Shown here: in pieces, positions 59,769 through 64,000 of the stretch | How the letters are laid out: each line of letters starts with the position of its first letter | How positions within the stretch are numbered: position 1 is the stretch's first letter | Source: Ciona intestinalis | Taxonomy: Eukaryota > Chordata > Ascidiacea > Phlebobranchia > Cionidae | Direction: 5' to 3' | DNA length: 64,000 nt | NCBI RefSeq assembly: GCF_000224145.3 | Contig: NC_020168.2 | Location: 5,381,294-5,445,293 of the forward strand | Translations under genes and position numbers: made by a program | Notes under the pieces: generated by a model | Told to the model about the DNA's origin: nothing | The model's input: only the letters and a program-made list of their open reading frames with translations | Databases searched by the model: none

Positions 59769-62700
59769 ATGCCGGAAAGCAATGACATTGACGGTGGTTG
59801 GGGGTGGTGTGTGGTTACTTCTGCTGTTATCTTCTGCGCCATCAGGACCGGAGTTGACCGATGTCTTTCGGTGCTGTACAGTGGGATCATGAATGAATAC
59901 AACTGTGACTACTCTACAGTATCTCAGATTCCAGGGTTGTTTTATGTTGGTTACGCAGTTTCTGGTACGTGTGTTGAGTGCTTTGTATTTCCGCGTCGGT
60001 AATTTAATACTAATGCAATGTTACAGTGAACGTTTCAGTTACACAGCTTCTGCTTAAGGTTAATGTAGTTACACAAGCTACGATTATAAATTAGATATTG
60101 TTATTTATTATTACTTAAGGGTAGTGTAATAGAATAGTAAAATCTGACCTTGTATCAATGAACTACCACCACGAAATCGCTACAGATACAGTCATACAGA
60201 CCTAAATGTTAACTTTTTTTAAACTGACATATAAGATTAATACATTATCACATTCCAATCAAAGACACTATAACGTGTCTTAATGTCACAGAAATGCAGT
60301 TTTATTTATTGCAAATGCGATAGTACGCGGATATATAGCAGGATGGGGGAAGATGGGACACCTTTTCATTCTATTGTCTTGTCCCATTTGGTAGTAAACA
60401 AAGAACATTTAAAGAAATATACAACTGTAACCTCGCGACTTTCATAGACCGTTGTTAATTGTTTAAAAAACAATAAGGATATGTGGATATTAGGTGTCAA
60501 AAGTGTCCTATCCTACCCCACAGTACTATACAATGGAAAACACATATTTTGAACCGCATCGTTATCAATAGTCGTAATTTTTTCAAAACCACGTTATAAC
60601 TTGCAATGATAACGTAAACGCACATGTGCTGACGTAATGGTGGGCTGTGCACAAGATATACAGCAAATCCTAATCAGGAAACAGCAATTACCCGCTTACT
60701 ATATAATATAAGAATGGGGAAAGGCGCGACAACTTTAGCACATAAAATCCGGATCGTGTTTTAAACAATTAACAATTAACGGTCTATAGACTCTATAGGT
60801 GTCGTGAGGATACGGTTTTATAATTCTTTAAGTATTTTTTGGTTACCATCAATTGGGACGACAGAATAGAATGAAAAAAGGTTTCCCGTTTTTGTCCACC
60901 CTACTGTATATGCTACATTAAGCAGTGTATAATCTGTTAGTATTGACCGTGCACTTTTTCCTTTATAACACTACGTTGCAAATTACAATACTGATTCTTC
61001 TACTATATCGTCAAAGAAAATGCTACCGTAAATGACTAGTGGGTATTGAGTGGCCATGATGTAGAACGAATTATTATTATTGTTTCAAATATTATTCGAC
61101 GTTTCATTATAAATAACCTAATTAATTATTACTCTACAATCTCGCTCACTCTTTTTTCTCGTTCTATCTAAAGGGTTGATCGCATCGCCGCTTATTAAAA
61201 GATTTGGATATCGATTGTGTATGATCGTTGCTGGTTTGGTCGGTTCGATTTCTTGCTTTGTGGCTTCTTTACCTGGCCCATTTATGAAAATCGCCATTTT
61301 CTACGGAATTTTCTTAGGTAAGTAGTACAAGCGCTTTTTTGTGATCTTTATGAAGTCCGATATGCATATTCCATACCACTGTTATATCGTCTGTGTGGTG
61401 AAATGGATTACCAAACTTCCTGATCGTATTTAAATCAATTTACAACTTTATTTTAGAGTTGTGGGGCTACGGTTATATAATTCTGTATATGTTTTTTAAT
61501 ATAGTAGGGTGGGGGGAGATTGGACATCTTTTCATTCTATTTTCTCGTCACATTTGGTAATAAACAATAAACATTCAAAGAATTTAAAACCGTATCCTTA
61601 CGACTCCCATAAACCGTTGTTAATTGTTTAAAATACGATCAGGATATTTGGATGTTATGTGCTAAAGCTGTCCCGTCTTTCCCCGCCCTACTATACAATA
61701 CCAAATGGGACGGGAGAAGAAGACATGCCCCATCTTACCCCACCAACTACACGATATTTTTACAGGCTTCTGCATTGGATTACAAATCGTTTGTGTTCTA
61801 ACTGCAATTACCGATTACTTTAAAGAAAAACTCAACTTTGCTTCTCAGCTGATGTACGTTGGCTACAGTGTTGGTCCATTTATCGCATGTCCGCTATTTC
61901 AAGTCATGGTGGATTTCTACACGTGGAAAGGAACACTCATGGTAAACTTAAGACGTTTACGATTGGAAAATATAATATAGAAGAGTGGGGAAGATGGGAC
62001 ATATTTCCATTTTATTTTCTCGTTCCGTTCGGTAGTAAACAAAGAACATTAAAAGAATTATAAAACCGCATCTCCACGACTCTCACTGACCGTTGTTAAT
62101 TGCTTAAAACACGAACAGGCTATTTGAATATTATATGCTAAATATATTTTAATTAATAATATATAAATTAACCGTTTCAGATTTTATCCGGTATCATTTT
62201 GAACAGCGTGGTAACAGGAACAATAATGCGGCCAATCATTCAGAAACCGGAATCGCAATTAGTAAAAATGGAACAATCTTTAGAAGAGTCGGCAGTACAA
62301 AAAGTAAAAATAACAAGTATATATATAAGCATGCGAAACAATGTGCTAGTAAAGGGCATAAAGGAAAATAAACGTGGTTAAACACAACAACTATGGAAAT
62401 TTTCGGTAACACGGAAAAAAATATATATAGTAGGGTGAGAGAAGGCGGGACATATTTAGCACAATATCTAAATATCCTGAGCGTGTTTTAAACATTGAAC
62501 AACGGTCTATGGGAGTCGTAAGAATAAAGTTTTATAACTTTTTGAATGTTCTTTGTTTGCTGACGAATAAAACGGAACAAAACAATAGAATGAAAGGGTG
62601 TCCTATCTTGCCCCACTCTACTATACGATCACTTTTCTGCATGTATAAAGTGTGCGATTGAACGCGATATATTATGTTTATGACTGTATACAATAAATGC

Positions 62701-63835
62701 ATATAGGTAGAATACTCCGAAAACGTTACTCGTTTATCTAAAACAAGCGCAGACGAAGATAGCTTGTCTTGGCAACATAAACTTGCGCAGCAGTTTGATC
62801 TACACCTGTTCTGTACACTGCGATTTCACATCCTTATTCTGCAACACACGATGAACTACATAGCAATGAGTGCTGCGTTCATGTTCTTGATACCATACGG
62901 GATTGAACGTTTGTACCAACCTTTTTTGTCACACTTTGCCGGATTTTAAATCTGTATTTTTAGTTGGGACTATCAGCAAAACTGAAGCTTCTTTTCTGAC
63001 TTCAGCTGAAGCAATCGGAGAAATCATAGCGAAGCTTGGATTCATGTTTTTCTTCACCAAAATTCCTGTTCATCGCCAGAAACTATTCATTGTAAGTTGC
63101 TCAAGTTACATAGGAGGTGAACTTTTAAGTGGGCACGAGGTGTGTAAAACTAACGACTGTAGTTGCGTGCCACGCGAGGAAAAATTATTCACAATCCATG
63201 TTCTGCATAATATGTGTACAACAAAAGTGATAGCGGTTTTCTTTGCAGTGTTTTCTCTACACCATAAATATTGTGCTTTTTGCTATTCTTCCGAGCGTAC
63301 AAGGGTACCCTGGTCTATTAGCCAATGCTTTTGGAATCGGGGTTGCAGCTGGGGGAATAGATGGCGTATATTCCGTTTTCTGCATCGAGCTGTTTGCACA
63401 AAAGTATTTTTCTTCGATACTGGGTTACACGAACACATTTTCATTTTGTCTATGCACAGCTACTGCATTGTTCGTGGGTAAGCTGTGTGTGTGTACTTAT
63501 GTAAAATAACCTGCTAAATATAGTATGATGGTGGGAAATGGGACACCTTTTAAGCAAAATATTAGGTGTTTTAAATACTTATCAACGGTCTATGGGAGTC
63601 ATTAGGATATACTTTTATAATCCATTAAATGTTCTTTGTTTACAACCGAATGGAACGACATGAAACAATAAAATAAAAGGGTGTCCCATCTTTCTCCACT
63701 CTACTATATTTGATTTGTTTTCCAGGATACCTTATCGACGTAACGGGGAAACTATCCAGCGCTTTCTACTTTGGATCGCTTTCTTACGGCGCTGCTTTTC
63801 TTCTGATGCTGCTGCTACATCGGATTACTCGATAA
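59769..63835 (+). CDS. SLC16 / monocarboxylate-transporter-like membrane protein (435 aa)
   Basis: Eight exons: 59769-59964, 61174-61317, 61766-61941, 62181-62303, 62707-62908, 62964-63091, 63249-63477, 63726-63835 (TAA), with phases matching. The N-terminus MPESNDIDGGWGWCVV carries the DGGWGW signature before TM1 of the SLC16 family. ITDYFKEKLNFASQLMYVGY with SVG fits the second family motif around TM5 (YF...A.Q/G...G). The middle has a hydrophilic loop (exons 4-5, about residues 200-260), and the second half is again hydrophobic (FMFFFTKIP, GIGVAAGGIDGVYSVF, GYLIDVTGKLSSAFYFGSLS), giving the usual 6+6 membrane layout. Members move monocarboxylates or related solutes across the plasma membrane; the substrate cannot be read here. 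Five MITE copies or fragments lie in its introns. Start context is clean (GCGACGATGCC). Confidence 0.88.
60336..60530 (+). mobile_element. MITE copy in transporter intron 1
   Basis: TAGCAGGATGGGGGAAGATG to CTATCCTACCCCACAGTACT ATA. Confidence 0.85.
60710..60909 (-). mobile_element. MITE copy in transporter intron 1
   Basis: AAGAATGGGGAAAGGCGCGA to CCCGTTTTTGTCCACCCTAC TGTATA. Confidence 0.75.
61502..61695 (+). mobile_element. MITE copy in transporter intron 2
   Basis: TAGTAGGGTGGGGGGAGATT to CCCGTCTTTCCCCGCCCTAC TATA. Confidence 0.9.
61700..61752 (-). mobile_element. MITE right-end fragment near an acceptor
   Basis: TACCAAATGGGACGGGAGAA and TGCCCCATCTTACCCCACCA immediately follow the previous copy and end about 13 bases before the acceptor of exon 61766. 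Confidence 0.7.
61978..62146 (+). mobile_element. MITE copy, right end missing, in transporter intron 3
   Basis: TAGAAGAGTGGGGAAGATGG through the core to GAATATTATATGCTAAA. The right terminal repeat is absent. Confidence 0.8.
62428..62626 (-). mobile_element. MITE copy in transporter intron 4
   Basis: TAGTAGGGTGAGAGAAGGCG to GTCCTATCTTGCCCCACTCT ACTATA. Confidence 0.85.
63100..63200 (+). repeat. SINE-like 3' tail in transporter intron 6
   Basis: TTAAGTGGGCACGAGGTGTG, then GACTGTAGTTGCGTGCCACG, match the family 3' domain. It lies between the 63091 donor and the 63249 acceptor, so the open frame crossing it is not coding. Confidence 0.55.
63521..63708 (-). mobile_element. MITE copy in transporter intron 7
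   Basis: TAGTATGATGGTGGGAAATG to GTCCCATCTTTCTCCACTCT ACTATA. Confidence 0.85.
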
Positions 63836-63861
63836 TATTCAGCGTTAAAATAGAAGAAGTT

Positions 63862-64000
63862 TAGTAGGATGAGGCAAAGTGGCACATCGGGGCAAGATGA
63901 ATCACTCTTTGATTCATTTTTTAATGGTTAATAAAAGCTTATTAGTAAAGGGATACTCACTGAATTGCATTAAAACCCTGGATATTATAATAGTTTGAAT
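63862..64000 (+). mobile_element. MITE or related copy at the window edge, 3' of the transporter gene
   Basis: TTAGTAGGATGAGGCAAAGT, then CGGGGCAAGATGAATC and a diverged core. It may continue past the window, and overlaps the likely 3' UTR. Confidence 0.5.

Overview
The window looks like animal DNA from a compact, AT-rich genome, most likely a tunicate such as Ciona. That is an inference from short GT-AG introns, small multi-exon genes, chordate-type proteins (PEDS1, MS4A-like, SLC16) and a dense ~190-bp MITE family. No species was confirmed. All gene models come from reading splice sites by hand and checking that reading phase is kept across every junction.

Layout. (1) 417-16262 (+): one phase-consistent gene of 33 exons, about 2,430 aa, family not recognised, with a membrane segment near its C-terminus. 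(2) 16.3-22.0 kb: repeats around the remnant of a Ty3/Gypsy-type LTR retrotransposon (fossil, with a 50-N assembly gap). (3) 22.0-27.8 kb: two tandem paralogous small genes with the same three-exon pattern, separated by a 586-bp hAT-like MITE and other repeats. (4) 28369-35965 (+): complete 14-exon C2H2 zinc-finger gene of 646 aa, with a 720-bp fold-back element in intron 3. (5) 37.7-50.4 kb: cluster of four MS4A/CD20-like four-pass membrane genes (-, +, -, -); three share a Gln-rich tail and carry a C-terminal PPAY motif, one of them out of frame. (6) 52722-55285 (-): PEDS1/TMEM189 plasmanylethanolamine desaturase. (7) 56734-58496 (+): isopenicillin-N-synthase-like 2-oxoglutarate/Fe(II) dioxygenase. 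(8) 59769-63835 (+): SLC16/monocarboxylate-transporter-like gene.

Mobile DNA. At least 35 copies or fragments of the MITE family (ends near TAGTAGGGTGGGG...CCCCACCCTACTA) sit in introns and between genes, none inside a coding exon. A tRNA-derived SINE-like family contributes about 15 pieces. Two further non-autonomous DNA elements have clean 8-bp target duplications, as in hAT elements. In a few introns a MITE edge appears to supply the pyrimidine tract of a splice acceptor.

The genes do not form an obvious pathway. PEDS1 and the dioxygenase are divergently arranged across about 1.4 kb; the MS4A-like cluster is the clearest local expansion.
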